Assembly: GCA_031323845.1 (NCBI GenBank)
Contig: JAVIYP010000006.1
Location: 10,223 to 74,222, forward strand
Length of the DNA: 64,000 nucleotides
Direction: 5' to 3'
DNA from: PUPG01 sp031323845
GTDB lineage: Bacteria; Bacteroidota; Bacteroidia; Bacteroidales; UBA7960
This document shows, one piece after another, positions 44,598 to 54,234 of the stretch. Made by a program: the position numbers and the translations under genes. Every line of letters begins with the position of its first letter. Positions within the stretch are counted from its first letter, which is position 1. Below the pieces are notes generated by a model. It did no database searches. It was not told where the DNA came from and worked only from the letters and a program-made list of their open reading frames with translations.

Positions 44598-45605
44598 TCA
44601 CCCCGAGGCCCGTACTTTCAGGAAGGCCGGAAATACTTTTGTCCTGAATTCTTTTGCCGGTTCCCCTGAAAGTCGCTGTATAAGCATCCTTGCCGCCTCC
44701 TTGCCAATATCGTATCCACGCTGCTCCACAGTAGTCAGGGCAGGGTGTACCACTGATGCGATGGGATCGTCACCGAAACCGGCGACAGCGATTTGTCCCG
44801 GCACTTCATAACCATGATCCTGCAACAGGCGCATGGCGGCCACCGCAGTAAAATCATTGACGGCAAAGATGGCATCAGCTTCGGTTATTAACGACAGCAA
44901 TTTACTGCCAAGCTGTTTTACCCGCGCAGGGGTGTCGCATTTCAGCACCCATTCTTCACGCTCCTCAACACCGTGCTCCTGGAGTGCTTCCACATATCCG
45001 CGGTATCGTTCGCGGCCCACACAGAGGTGTTGTGGACCTGCCAAATGGATGATGTTCCTGCGGCCTGTTTTCAGGAGATGGGATACCACCATGCGCGCGC
45101 CTTCAAAATCGTTGGTCAGCACCCGGTCGGAGTCAATTTCAGGACTGGCCCTGTCCATAAACACAACAGGGATCTCCTGTTCAACCAGGCGCCGGAGGTG
45201 AGCGTGGTCGCGGGTACTCTTACTGATCGACAACAGAATTCCATCCACCCTGTGGTCAGTCAAGGCCGCCACATTGATCACCTCACGGTGATAGTCCTCG
45301 TTCGACTGACAAATGATGACCCTGTATCCCTGGCCATACGCAACCTCTTCAATGCCGCTGATCACCGAAGAAAAGAAATGATGCACAATTTCAGGAATGA
45401 CCACCCCGATCGTAAAAGATTTCTGTTGTTTTAATCCAAGGGCGATGACATTCGGCCGGTAGTTTACCTTACGTGCATACTCCTGTATGCGCCGGCATGT
45501 AGCCTCGCTGATTTCAGGATGGTTTTTCAGCGCCCGTGAAACCGTTGAGGGTGAAACACCAAATTCGCGGGCTATATCACTTATGGAAACCTGTGGCGAC
45601 TTCAT
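44598..45605 (-). CDS. LacI-family transcriptional regulator
   Basis: A 335-residue repressor-type regulator. The N-terminal HTH and hinge are canonical (SISDIAREFGVSPSTVSRAL, about 7-26; then NYRPNVIALGL). The effector domain resembles periplasmic sugar-binding proteins (IGVVIPEIVHHFFSSV, GILLSISKST, VNDFTAVAAMRLL, AVAGFGDDPIASVVHP). It is divergent from susC, with a LacI-type operator between the two genes, so it probably controls the glycan locus in response to a sugar. The C-terminal codons extend towards a transposase relic, which may have altered the original end of the gene; the last residues (FLKVRASG) still look normal. Confidence 0.92.
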   Translation of the reverse strand: MKSPQVSISDIAREFGVSPSTVSRALKNHPEISEATCRRIQEYARKVNYRPNVIALGLKQQKSFTIGVVIPEIVHHFFSSVISGIEEVAYGQGYRVIICQSNEDYHREVINVAALTDHRVDGILLSISKSTRDHAHLRRLVEQEIPVVFMDRASPEIDSDRVLTNDFEGARMVVSHLLKTGRRNIIHLAGPQHLCVGRERYRGYVEALQEHGVEEREEWVLKCDTPARVKQLGSKLLSLITEADAIFAVNDFTAVAAMRLLQDHGYEVPGQIAVAGFGDDPIASVVHPALTTVEQRGYDIGKEAARMLIQRLSGEPAKEFRTKVFPAFLKVRASG

Positions 45606-45724
45606 AAGCTGATCCGGGTTAAATGAATAATTATCTCACCATAAAGATACGTAATAAAGAAATGCACAATTGAGTTATCTGTTATTAAAGAATGAGGAAA
45701 CGCAGCACTGCAGCAAAAACCCGC

Positions 45725-45753
45725 GTCAACATAGAAAAGGGCCCTTTGTTGAC
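45725..45753. promoter_or_regulatory. Inverted repeat in lacI/susC region
   Basis: Perfect 12-bp palindrome AAAGGGCCCTTT (45736-45747) flanked by GTCAAC and GTTGAC. It may be a second protein-binding site or a transcript hairpin. Confidence 0.4.
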
Positions 45754-45797
45754 AGGGCGGACCGTTACACATGCATCATTAAACGGGAAATTCTATA

Positions 45798-45811
45798 CGC
45801 AAACGTTTGCG
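45798..45811. promoter_or_regulatory. LacI-family operator
   Basis: Perfect palindrome CGCAAACGTTTGCG with the central CG typical of LacI/PurR/CcpA-type sites. It lies about 52 bp upstream of the susC -7 box and 193 bp from the lacI start, the expected place for the regulator encoded next to it. Confidence 0.7.
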
Positions 45812-45939
45812 GAAAAAACTGATTATCAATACCAAAACATTAAATAATTTAAAAAAAAACGTTAAATTTGTAGGCTAAATTCTGAATCGAATCAAAACAG
45901 CCATTCTATTTTTAGTTTCATTTTAATTCAGTTAACAAT

Positions 45940-48921
45940 ATGACAAAACCAATCAAGAACATGATTCCTTTGCTATTGGCGCTTTTTATGGCGACTGTGG
46001 CATGGGGACAAAGAGGCACGGTTACCGGTGTTGTCAGTGACGCCCAAACAGGCGAGACACTGCCCGGTGCCAACGTCGTCATTCAGGGCACTACGATCGG
46101 TACAGTGACCGATATTGACGGACAATACAGTCTGGATGTGTCTGCCGGCGAAGTTACTCTGGTAGCCAGCTTCCTCGGCTACAATCCATCGGTACGTACC
46201 ATCAATATTGGTGCCGGTGAACTTCTTACCATCAACTTTCCTCTTGAGCTTGACATTGCAACGCTTGAGGAGTTCGTGATTATTGGTTACGGTGTGCAGC
46301 GCCGTGAAGATGCCACAGGTTCTGTGGCGGTTGTAGGTGAGCGCGACTTCAACAGGGGTAACATCACCACTCCTGCCGAGCTGTTGCGCGGAAAGATGCC
46401 CGGCGTGCAAATTACCTCTGCCGGTGGTGCACCAGGGACCGGTGAAACCATTAGGATCAGGGGTGGGTCATCTCTTGATGCCGATAACAACCCGCTGATC
46501 GTTATTGATGGTGTACCCATTGAAAGTGCTGGCGTTCCCGGGTTGAGAAACCCCCTGTCTACCATCAACCCCAGCGACATCGAGACCTTTACCGTACTGA
46601 AAGACGCTTCTGCAACAGCCATTTACGGGTCGAGGGCGTCAAACGGGGTAATCATCATCACAACAAAAAAGGGTCAGAAAGACATGCCCCTTCAATTTGA
46701 TTATTCAGGTTCATTTTCGCTTGCGCAGAACATCCGGACCGTTGATGTGTTAAACGCTGATGATTTTCGTCAGATCGTGCAGGAAAGGTATGAGGGAAGA
46801 ACAAGCGTACTGAACATGTTAGGCACTGCCAGCACCAACTGGCAGGATCATATCTTCCAGGATGCATTCTCACACGACCACTTGCTGAGCGCCAGGGGTG
46901 CTTACAGGAATGTCCCCTATCGCATATCTATAGGATATAAAGCAGAAGAAGGCGTCCTGCAAAGAGACCACATTGAACGTACATCACTGGCTGTAAACCT
47001 TAGCCCCACATTGTTCGACAATCACCTGAATGTCAACCTCAATGTCAGGGGTGTAAACATCAACAACCAGTTTGCCAATGAAGGCGCTATCGGGTCAGCT
47101 GTTAGCTTCGATCCTACAAAACCGGTCAGGGTTGACAGTCCGAACTTCGGAGGTTACTATACCTGGCTCGAAGGAGACATGCCCATCACTTATGCCATTA
47201 ACCCTGTTGCACTCCTTGACCTTACCAACAATGATTCGAATGTAAAAAGACTCATTGGAAATGCCCAGCTGGAATACAAGGTCCACTGGCTCCCGGAACT
47301 TACGGCTAACATGAACGTGGCTTACGACTATTCCGAGTCGGAAGGAAACAACTTCACCCCCGATTATGCACCATGGGCTTATGTGTCCGGAGGTTCAATC
47401 GGCAGGTACGGTCAGGAAAGAAAAAACCAGCTGTTCGATTTTTACCTGAATTATGCTAACGAAATTCCGGGCCTGAACAGTCGTTTCGATGTGATGGCCG
47501 GTTACTCGTACCAGTATTTCTGGAACAAGGGATACAATTTCTCAAGCAATATTGAAGGTAATATTTTCGGCACGGAATACCGCATCTTCGACGACCTGGA
47601 GTATGAATCTGACCTTGTGCTGATTTCTTTCTTCGGCCGTATGAACTATTACCTGATGGACCGTTACCTGTTTACCTTCACCTTACGTAACGACCATACT
47701 TCAAGGTTCTCTGCCGATACCCGGTCAGGCGTATTTCCATCAGCAGCCTTTGCCTGGCGTATCGACAAGGAAAACTTCATGGACAACCTTGACTTTTTCA
47801 ACGAACTCAAGCTGAGGCTTGGATGGGGTGTTACCGGTCAGCAAAATATCGGACACGGCAACTATCCTTACCTTGCACGCTACACCAGGAGCCGCGAGGG
47901 CGCACGTTATCCTTTCGGCAACGTATTTCTTGACACCTGGCGCCCGGAAGGTTATGACAGCGAGATCAAGTGGGAAGAAACAACCACCTATAATGCCGGT
48001 ATCGATTATGGTCTTTTCGGCGACAGGTACTATGGCTCCATTGACTTCTATTTCCGTGAAACCAGGGACCTGATCAACGTAATCCCGGTTCCTGCAGGTA
48101 CCAACCTGACAAACTTTATTCTGACCAATGTCGGAAACATGGAAAACACCGGTGTGGAGTTCAGCATCTTTACCCGCCCCATTGTCACCAGAGACTTCAG
48201 GTGGGAGTTGGGGCTCAACGCCACCTGGAACGACACCAAAATTACCAGGCTGACTGCCGTGGATGACCCCAACTACCCCGGAACCCAGGAAGGATTTATT
48301 TCCGGCGGCGTAGGAAACAGAATACAAATCCACAGCGTAGGCTATACACCCTATACCTTCTGGGTATATCAGCAGGTATACGATGAAAATGGAAATCCGA
48401 TCGAAGGGCTTTATGTCGACCGAAATGGTGACGGCGAAATCACCTCCGAAGACCTCTATCGTTTCAAAAGCCCCATGCCGACATACTACCTTGGCATCAC
48501 CTCCGAGTTCCTTTACAAGAACTGGAGTTTTGCTTTTGCCGGTCGTGCCAATTTTGACAACTGGGTTTACAATAACGTAAGCTCAGTGAACGGTGAATTA
48601 AGCAGGTTGTTCCGTCCGGAAGGACCGTACCTGAGCAACATTACAAGTGATGCACTCGACGTAAACTTCAACCAGGCACGCTATCTGTCCGATTATTACA
48701 TCCAGAACGGCTCCTTCTTCAAAATGGATCACATCACACTGGGTTATAACTTCTTCAATGTAATGGGTACCGGAGCTAACCTGAACGTATCAGCCATCGT
48801 TCAGAATGCATTTACCATTACAAAATACGATGGGCTGGATCCGGAGGTTCACAGCGGAATCGATAACAACATCTATCCGCGTCCCAGGACCTTTGTCCTG
48901 AACGTCAACCTCCAGTTTTAA
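45940..48921 (+). CDS. SusC/RagA-like TonB-dependent outer-membrane transporter
   Basis: Imports oligosaccharides across the outer membrane using TonB energy, in complex with the SusD-like lipoprotein. The 993-residue chain has a signal peptide (MIPLLLALFMATVAWG, about 8-23), a carboxypeptidase-regulatory-like domain (about 26-110, VTGVVSDAQTGETLPGANVV), a TonB-box/plug region (about 115-245, with the SusC signature DASATAIYGSRASNGVIIIT) and a long beta-barrel ending in VLNVNLQF. It is the first of three genes (susC, susD, susE type) and is controlled from the divergent lacI region. It is not adjacent to an ECF/anti-sigma pair. Confidence 0.96.
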   Translation: MTKPIKNMIPLLLALFMATVAWGQRGTVTGVVSDAQTGETLPGANVVIQGTTIGTVTDIDGQYSLDVSAGEVTLVASFLGYNPSVRTINIGAGELLTINFPLELDIATLEEFVIIGYGVQRREDATGSVAVVGERDFNRGNITTPAELLRGKMPGVQITSAGGAPGTGETIRIRGGSSLDADNNPLIVIDGVPIESAGVPGLRNPLSTINPSDIETFTVLKDASATAIYGSRASNGVIIITTKKGQKDMPLQFDYSGSFSLAQNIRTVDVLNADDFRQIVQERYEGRTSVLNMLGTASTNWQDHIFQDAFSHDHLLSARGAYRNVPYRISIGYKAEEGVLQRDHIERTSLAVNLSPTLFDNHLNVNLNVRGVNINNQFANEGAIGSAVSFDPTKPVRVDSPNFGGYYTWLEGDMPITYAINPVALLDLTNNDSNVKRLIGNAQLEYKVHWLPELTANMNVAYDYSESEGNNFTPDYAPWAYVSGGSIGRYGQERKNQLFDFYLNYANEIPGLNSRFDVMAGYSYQYFWNKGYNFSSNIEGNIFGTEYRIFDDLEYESDLVLISFFGRMNYYLMDRYLFTFTLRNDHTSRFSADTRSGVFPSAAFAWRIDKENFMDNLDFFNELKLRLGWGVTGQQNIGHGNYPYLARYTRSREGARYPFGNVFLDTWRPEGYDSEIKWEETTTYNAGIDYGLFGDRYYGSIDFYFRETRDLINVIPVPAGTNLTNFILTNVGNMENTGVEFSIFTRPIVTRDFRWELGLNATWNDTKITRLTAVDDPNYPGTQEGFISGGVGNRIQIHSVGYTPYTFWVYQQVYDENGNPIEGLYVDRNGDGEITSEDLYRFKSPMPTYYLGITSEFLYKNWSFAFAGRANFDNWVYNNVSSVNGELSRLFRPEGPYLSNITSDALDVNFNQARYLSDYYIQNGSFFKMDHITLGYNFFNVMGTGANLNVSAIVQNAFTITKYDGLDPEVHSGIDNNIYPRPRTFVLNVNLQF

Positions 48922-48942
48922 TCACGATTAACAAGAAAAACT

Positions 48943-50523
48943 ATGAAAAGCATTAAGAAAATAGCTATAATAATTGCCGCGCTGATGATTTCCTTTTCAT
49001 CCTGTATGAAGGACCTGGATACAGTTCCTTTGGATGGCAATGAAATCACGGCTGCTGATGTTTTTAACGATCCGAACGCCTATCGTGAGATACTTGCCAA
49101 ACTGTATGCAGGACTGGCAGTATCCGGTCAGCAGGGCCCCGCAGGGATGGCCGATATCAGCGGTATCGATGAAGGTTTTGGTCAATACCTGAGAGCCGTT
49201 TACTATCACCAGGTGCTCACCACCGATGAGGCGGTAATAGGTTGGGACGACCAAACCATCAAAGACCTGGTTTACCACAGCTGGACAGCCAGCGACGTGT
49301 TTGTTTCTGCCATGTACTACCGCATTTTTTACCAGATTGCGCTGGCCAACGAATACATCCGTCAGACCACCGACGACAAACTCGACGAAAGAGGAGTAAG
49401 CGGAGCGCTCAGAGATCAGATTAAAGTTTACAGGGCCGAAGCACGCTTCCTTCGTGCATTCAGCTACTGGCATGCGCTTGATATCTTCGGCAATGTTCCC
49501 TTCGTTACTCCTGAACATCCCATTGGAGCGTTCCTGCCCGAGCAGATTATGCGTGCAGAGCTGTTTTTACATCTTGAGGAAGAACTCCTGGAGATTTATC
49601 CTTCAATGGCGGAAGCACGCGCCAACGAATACGGCAGGGTCGACAGGGCCGCCGCATGGATGCTGCTTGCCAAGCTTTATATGAACGCCGAAACTTATGC
49701 AAATCAGCAAAGGTACACGGACGCGTTAACGTACCTGAACCTGATCATAGATGCCGGCTACGCGCTTGAGGATGAGTACCTGCATCTTTTCAATGCCGAT
49801 AACCATTTGAGCACCAACGAAATCATCATGAGAGTGCCTTATCATGGCATTGAAACCCAAACCTATGGCGGTACTACCTTCGTCATTAAGGCAAGTATCG
49901 GTGGCGATATGGTGCCTGCTCATTCCGGAGTGAATGAAGGTTGGGGCGGTCTTCGCACCACACCCGAATTTGTCTCGCTCTTTCATAATGACGACCCGAG
50001 AGCGCTGTTTTTTACGGACGGTCAAACGCTCAACATCCCCAATCTTTCTGACTTCCAGAATGGTTATGCAGTGCGTAAGTTTACGAACATGACGCGCGAC
50101 AACCAACCGGGAAGCAACCTTGAGTTCCCCGACACTGACTTTCCGGTATTCCGCCTGGCCGATGTGTACCTGATGTATGCCGAGGCCGTGCTCAGAGGCG
50201 GCAGTGGTGGCGACATGGCCACGGCACTGAACCTCGTCAACCAGATCAGAGAAAGAGCATGGGGCGATAACTCGGGCAACATCACCGCCGGACAGTTAAC
50301 CCTCGACTTTATCCTCGATGAACGTGGCCGGGAACTCTACTGGGAAGGACACAGAAGAACAGACCTGATACGCTTTGGCCGATTTACCGGCAATGCCTAT
50401 GTCTGGGCATGGAAAGGACAAACACCGAATGGTCTTCCTACAGATTCAAGGTTTAACCTCTTCCCGATACCGGACTCTGATGTGAACGCAAACCCCAACC
50501 TGGAACAAAACCCGGATTATTAA
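48943..50523 (+). CDS. SusD/RagB-like outer-membrane glycan-binding lipoprotein
   Basis: Surface lipoprotein that caps the SusC barrel and binds glycan. The 526-residue protein begins with a lipoprotein signal (IIIAALMISFSSCMKD, Cys 22). Helical SusD pattern includes VYRAEARFLRAFSYWHALDIFGNVPFV near 165-190, and the C-terminal signature LDERGRELYWEGHRRTDLIRFGRF followed by FPIPDSDVNANPNLEQNPDY. It lies 21 bp after susC. Ligand specificity cannot be read directly. Confidence 0.95.
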   Translation: MKSIKKIAIIIAALMISFSSCMKDLDTVPLDGNEITAADVFNDPNAYREILAKLYAGLAVSGQQGPAGMADISGIDEGFGQYLRAVYYHQVLTTDEAVIGWDDQTIKDLVYHSWTASDVFVSAMYYRIFYQIALANEYIRQTTDDKLDERGVSGALRDQIKVYRAEARFLRAFSYWHALDIFGNVPFVTPEHPIGAFLPEQIMRAELFLHLEEELLEIYPSMAEARANEYGRVDRAAAWMLLAKLYMNAETYANQQRYTDALTYLNLIIDAGYALEDEYLHLFNADNHLSTNEIIMRVPYHGIETQTYGGTTFVIKASIGGDMVPAHSGVNEGWGGLRTTPEFVSLFHNDDPRALFFTDGQTLNIPNLSDFQNGYAVRKFTNMTRDNQPGSNLEFPDTDFPVFRLADVYLMYAEAVLRGGSGGDMATALNLVNQIRERAWGDNSGNITAGQLTLDFILDERGRELYWEGHRRTDLIRFGRFTGNAYVWAWKGQTPNGLPTDSRFNLFPIPDSDVNANPNLEQNPDY

Positions 50524-50564
50524 TCAATATGCAGTACCGATCATTCATTAAAAACACATATAAA

Positions 50565-51656
50565 ATGAAAAAGACAGCATTTCTATTCTCTCTTTTTGCA
50601 GTGGCAATCTTGTTTGTCGCCTGTGAAAAAGATCAAGAGAACCCTGTGCTTACCATTGGAGAATCAAATCCACCCGAACTGATCAGTCCGGGCCCGGGAT
50701 CATCTTTTGATCTCGAAACGTATGAAGGCGACATTGACTTTGAATGGACAGAAGCCGATTACAACGCCGACTATCTGCCCGCAATAAGGTACCGGTTGCT
50801 GGCCTACGTCACTGAGCAGGATGGTGACTTCCGTGAGCATTCCTTTGTGGTTCATGAAACCTCAGGCACTTCCGCAAGCATCCCCGCATCAACCCTGAAT
50901 CAGTCAATTTTCCAACTTGGCGTGATGCCATTTAATTTTGAAAACATCTCCTTCCGGGTGAAGTCTTTCTTTAACCTGGATTCGGAAGCCACCTGGCTCT
51001 ATTCCGACGCCCTGGAACTTGAACTGAGAGGCTTTGAACTGTTTACCTTTGTCAGGGTTCCGGGCTCCTACAACGACTGGGACTATGACAACGAAGGAAC
51101 AGTGCTCTATTCGCCCGAAGCAGACAACCAGTTTGAAGGATATCTCTATTTTGAAGACGACAACACTGAAGTGCTTTTCTCAATGGGTGCTTCAGGACTA
51201 TTCGTTTTTGGCGACAATGACGGTGATGGCACGCTTGACCAGGACGGTGCCCACATCGTAATACCCCAGGCCGGTGTTTACAGGGTGAACCTGGATTTCA
51301 GCGCCATGACCTATACCTTCTACAGAACGGAATGGGCCTTGATAGGCTCAGCAGTCGAGGGCTGGAACACCGATGTACCCATGGATATGGACCAGGAGTT
51401 CTGGGAAGAAAACTGGAAGGTGCGCTATGTGATCACCCGCGATTTCGTTGTCGGTGCCTTTAAGTTCAGGGCTAACGGCGCCTGGGATCCCCCGGCGGGT
51501 ATCAACATGGGCTACGACGTAGACTCCGAGGAGGAAGGTGTGTTGCAATATGGCGGATTCGGAAACGATATCCCGATTGATGCCGACGGTGTTTATACCG
51601 TAACCTTTGACCTTTCCGGTCCGGTGTACCGGTATGAAGTGGAGGCTGCCGATTAA
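50565..51656 (+). CDS. SusE/SusF-like outer-membrane alpha-glucan-binding lipoprotein
   Basis: With the start at 50565 it has 363 residues and begins MKKTAFLFSLFAVAILFVACEKD, a lipoprotein signal with lipobox VAC. An N-terminal domain (about 30-150) resembles the SusE Ig-like module (PELISPGPGSSFDL, DIDFEWTEADYNADY). Two following domains resemble the starch-binding modules of SusE/SusF: VRVPGSYNDWDY near 160-171 and GSAVEGWNTDVPMDMD near 260-275, with ITRDFVVGAFKFRANGAWD. This points to an alpha-glucan ligand. The distance to susD is 41 bp, and a perfect terminator follows. Confidence 0.85.
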   Translation: MKKTAFLFSLFAVAILFVACEKDQENPVLTIGESNPPELISPGPGSSFDLETYEGDIDFEWTEADYNADYLPAIRYRLLAYVTEQDGDFREHSFVVHETSGTSASIPASTLNQSIFQLGVMPFNFENISFRVKSFFNLDSEATWLYSDALELELRGFELFTFVRVPGSYNDWDYDNEGTVLYSPEADNQFEGYLYFEDDNTEVLFSMGASGLFVFGDNDGDGTLDQDGAHIVIPQAGVYRVNLDFSAMTYTFYRTEWALIGSAVEGWNTDVPMDMDQEFWEENWKVRYVITRDFVVGAFKFRANGAWDPPAGINMGYDVDSEEEGVLQYGGFGNDIPIDADGVYTVTFDLSGPVYRYEVEAAD

Positions 51657-51681
51657 AAAGCAGCATAGCTTATTATACGGC

Positions 51682-51721
51682 AAATGCTGCCAGGGTTCTT
51701 CCTGGCAGCATTTGTTTTTTA
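51682..51721 (+). terminator. Terminator after the susC-susD-susE unit
   Basis: A perfect 13-bp stem (51682-51694 with 51701-51713, loop GTTCTT) is followed by GTTTTTTT. It cleanly separates the sus genes from the GH31/corrinoid unit. Confidence 0.93.
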
Positions 51722-51871
51722 AGGACACATCCTGCGCACCGAAAGAGCCTTTATTTACTAAAAAACTTGTATTTTTGAAAGATACAGGAGGTGAAAAAAA
51801 ATCATGCCTTCATAGCTCGTTTCTTGTCAATGCCGCTGAGCCCATTAATAAGCAGTATTGACATAACACTG

Positions 51872-51879
51872 TATTTTTG
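51872..51879 (+). promoter_or_regulatory. -7 element of the GH31/corrinoid unit
   Basis: TATTTTTG, 29 bp before the ATG at 51909. A second TATTTTTG lies at 51770-51777. Neither has TTG at ideal spacing. No copy of the LacI operator was found here. Confidence 0.5.
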
Positions 51880-51908
51880 AATTGATTCATTGGAAAAAGT
51901 CCATCATC

Positions 51909-54221
51909 ATGACGTTGTTAAACAAACCTCCGGATATCGCTTCCCCGTTCAGGAATTTCGAAAACATACTCTACCTGGCCAGCACCCTGGAACACTTTGA
52001 CGGTGTGAAAAGGTCCGGCCGGATACTTTACAAAAGGCACATCCATCAAACACTGATGTCTTTTAACAGCATGGATACCCACTTATCCGCTGTTGAACAG
52101 AATGAATTTCCCCCCGACGAGTACGAAGCCTCACCCCTGCTGCCTTTTTCCATTGAATTCATAAGTGACAGAAGCATCAGGATAAAAATTCATTCCACCC
52201 AGCAAATGCCGGTGGCCGTCCGGGAGGACGACGTAATGCTGACCGGAGAATATGCCCGGAACGATGCCTCCAGGCTGTGGAAATATTCAAAAACAGAGGA
52301 AGGCCATAAATACACAGGTCCCAGTGGCGCTGTCGTCATCCATGAAGATCCCTGGCGCATTGAGATCCTGGACAAAAAAGGCACGACCTTGTGCAACACC
52401 GTACATCAGGCCGATAACGACACTACCTTCACTCCGCTGATTCCCTTTGGCTGGCTGAGGCGCGCTTCTGACTACTCACGCAGCTTTTCCGCAGCGTTTT
52501 CCTTGCATCCGGGTGAAAAAATATTCGGGTATGGTGAGTTTTATACCGGCTTCGACAGGCGCGGCCAGGAAATCCAGCTTTTTACCGATGATGCCAGGGG
52601 CTCTCAGAATGAGAAAAGCCACAAACCGGTGCCCTTCTTTATGAGTAACAGGGGATACGGCATGTTTGTACACACCTCGGCACCTGTTTGCTGCGATGTC
52701 GGGAAATATTACAGCGGCTTGCATTCCATATTTACCGGGGATGACGAACTTGACCTGTTCATTTTTATCGGCACACCAAAAGACATCCTTAATGAATACA
52801 CCAACCTTACCGGAAAGGCCGGCATGCCGCCGCTATGGTCGTTTGGTTTCTGGATGAGCCGCATCACCTATTTTTCAGAAGAAGAGGGTCGCGAAACGGC
52901 CAAAAAACTGAGGGAACATAAACTCCCGTCCGACGTGATCCATTTCGACTCGGGCTGGTTTGAAAAGGACATCCGTTGTGATTATGAGTTCTCTTCAAGC
53001 AATTTCCGCGACCCGGAAAAAATGATTGCCGACCTCCGCGAGGATGGCTTCAGGGTGAGTCTCTGGCAACTTCCTTACTTTGTTCCGAAAAACAAATGGT
53101 ACAGGGAGATCCTTGAAAAAGGACTATATGTGAAGGATGGGAAAGGCAATCCCCCTTACGAGGATGTCATCCTCGACTTCACGAATCCGGAGGCCGTGGC
53201 TTGGTTGCAGGAAAAACTGGCCCGGCTGTTAAAGATGGGTGTGTCGGCCATCAAGGCTGACTTTGGGGAGGCTGCTCCTGTAAACGGCATATACCACAAC
53301 GGCAGAAGCGGCTTCTACGAGCACAACCTTTACCCCACAAGATACAACAAGGCGGTGGCCGGAGTTACCGAAGAGGTTACCGGTGAGCACATTATCTGGG
53401 CGCGCAGCGGCTGGGCAGGAAGCCAGCGTTACCCGGTGCACTGGGGTGGCGATGCCTGCACCTCTGACACGGGTATGGCCGGAGTATTGAGAGGCGGACT
53501 GAGCGCCGGCTTGTCGGGTTTTAGTTTCTGGAGTCATGATGTGGGCGGCTTCGTTGCACAAACACCCGAAGACCTTTACCTCAGATGGGCGGCCTTCGGT
53601 GCGTTCTCATCACATATGCGAAGCCACGGGCAACCACCAAAAGAACCTTATGCCTATTCAGCCGGCGGACTGAACACCTTCAGGAAGATCCTGAATGTGC
53701 GCTACCGCCTGATGCCCTATATCTACGCCCAGGCAAAACACAGTGCCGAAAACGGCCTGCCGGTGATGCGCGCAGCATTTGTGGAATACCCTGACGATCC
53801 CGGTGCATGGACGCTCGACGATCAATACCTTTTTGGAGAAGACTTTCTTGTAGCGCCCCTCTTTGAAGCTGTGACATCAAGAAACGTATACCTGCCCGGA
53901 AAGCACCCCTGGACCGACTACCAGACCCGCAAAACCTATGAACCCGGCTGGCAGCATATTCAAGCTGGTGAACTGCCGGTAATACTTCTGGTGCGCAGCG
54001 GGGCGCTCATACCGCACATACCACTGGCTCAATCAACTCAGTTCATGGACTGGTCAACCCTGGAGCTGAGCGCCTTCCCTGGTGAAGACGACAAGGCTAC
54101 CGGCCGGATTTGTCTGCCCATGGACAATGTGCTTAAATCTATGACGGTGATCAAAACAAAAGATCGTTTGCTGCCTGAGACAGACCCATTCGATAAGAAG
54201 ATCCATTTTATTATTCAGTAA
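51909..54221 (+). CDS. GH31 alpha-glycosidase (YicI-like), cytoplasmic
   Basis: Retaining alpha-glucosidase or alpha-xylosidase. With the start at 51909 it has 770 residues and no signal peptide, so it acts in the cytoplasm on imported oligosaccharides. The catalytic nucleophile is D451 in IKADFGE; the acid/base is D515 in WGGDACTSD; both surroundings, and LRGGLSAGLSGFSFWSHDVGG after it, closely follow E. coli YicI (alpha-xylosidase). An N-terminal beta-sandwich (about 1-290, FGYGEFYTGFDRRGQEI) and the C-terminal domains are present. A longer frame starts at 51882, but that would lie at the predicted transcription start. It is first in the unit and the MtaA-like gene follows after 13 bp. Glucose, xylose or a methylated sugar could be the unit cleaved. 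Confidence 0.92.
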   Translation: MTLLNKPPDIASPFRNFENILYLASTLEHFDGVKRSGRILYKRHIHQTLMSFNSMDTHLSAVEQNEFPPDEYEASPLLPFSIEFISDRSIRIKIHSTQQMPVAVREDDVMLTGEYARNDASRLWKYSKTEEGHKYTGPSGAVVIHEDPWRIEILDKKGTTLCNTVHQADNDTTFTPLIPFGWLRRASDYSRSFSAAFSLHPGEKIFGYGEFYTGFDRRGQEIQLFTDDARGSQNEKSHKPVPFFMSNRGYGMFVHTSAPVCCDVGKYYSGLHSIFTGDDELDLFIFIGTPKDILNEYTNLTGKAGMPPLWSFGFWMSRITYFSEEEGRETAKKLREHKLPSDVIHFDSGWFEKDIRCDYEFSSSNFRDPEKMIADLREDGFRVSLWQLPYFVPKNKWYREILEKGLYVKDGKGNPPYEDVILDFTNPEAVAWLQEKLARLLKMGVSAIKADFGEAAPVNGIYHNGRSGFYEHNLYPTRYNKAVAGVTEEVTGEHIIWARSGWAGSQRYPVHWGGDACTSDTGMAGVLRGGLSAGLSGFSFWSHDVGGFVAQTPEDLYLRWAAFGAFSSHMRSHGQPPKEPYAYSAGGLNTFRKILNVRYRLMPYIYAQAKHSAENGLPVMRAAFVEYPDDPGAWTLDDQYLFGEDFLVAPLFEAVTSRNVYLPGKHPWTDYQTRKTYEPGWQHIQAGELPVILLVRSGALIPHIPLAQSTQFMDWSTLELSAFPGEDDKATGRICLPMDNVLKSMTVIKTKDRLLPETDPFDKKIHFIIQ

Positions 54222-54234
54222 AGACCTCTGTCAC

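Larger units (their letters stand above)
45606..45939. promoter_or_regulatory. Divergent lacI/susC regulatory region
   Basis: 334 bp without a gene. It holds an imperfect inverted repeat (45725-45753), a LacI-type operator (45798-45811), and a -7 box for susC (TAAATTTG, 45863-45870) without TTG at the usual distance. A weak -7-like TATCTTTA for lacI lies on the minus strand near 45640-45650. The poor -33 on the susC side suggests that an activator or release from repression is needed. Confidence 0.55.

Noticed and set aside
44430..44669. Active IS200-type insertion sequence
   Set aside because: Both the HUH motif and the catalytic Tyr are missing; only the N-terminal 52 residues match.
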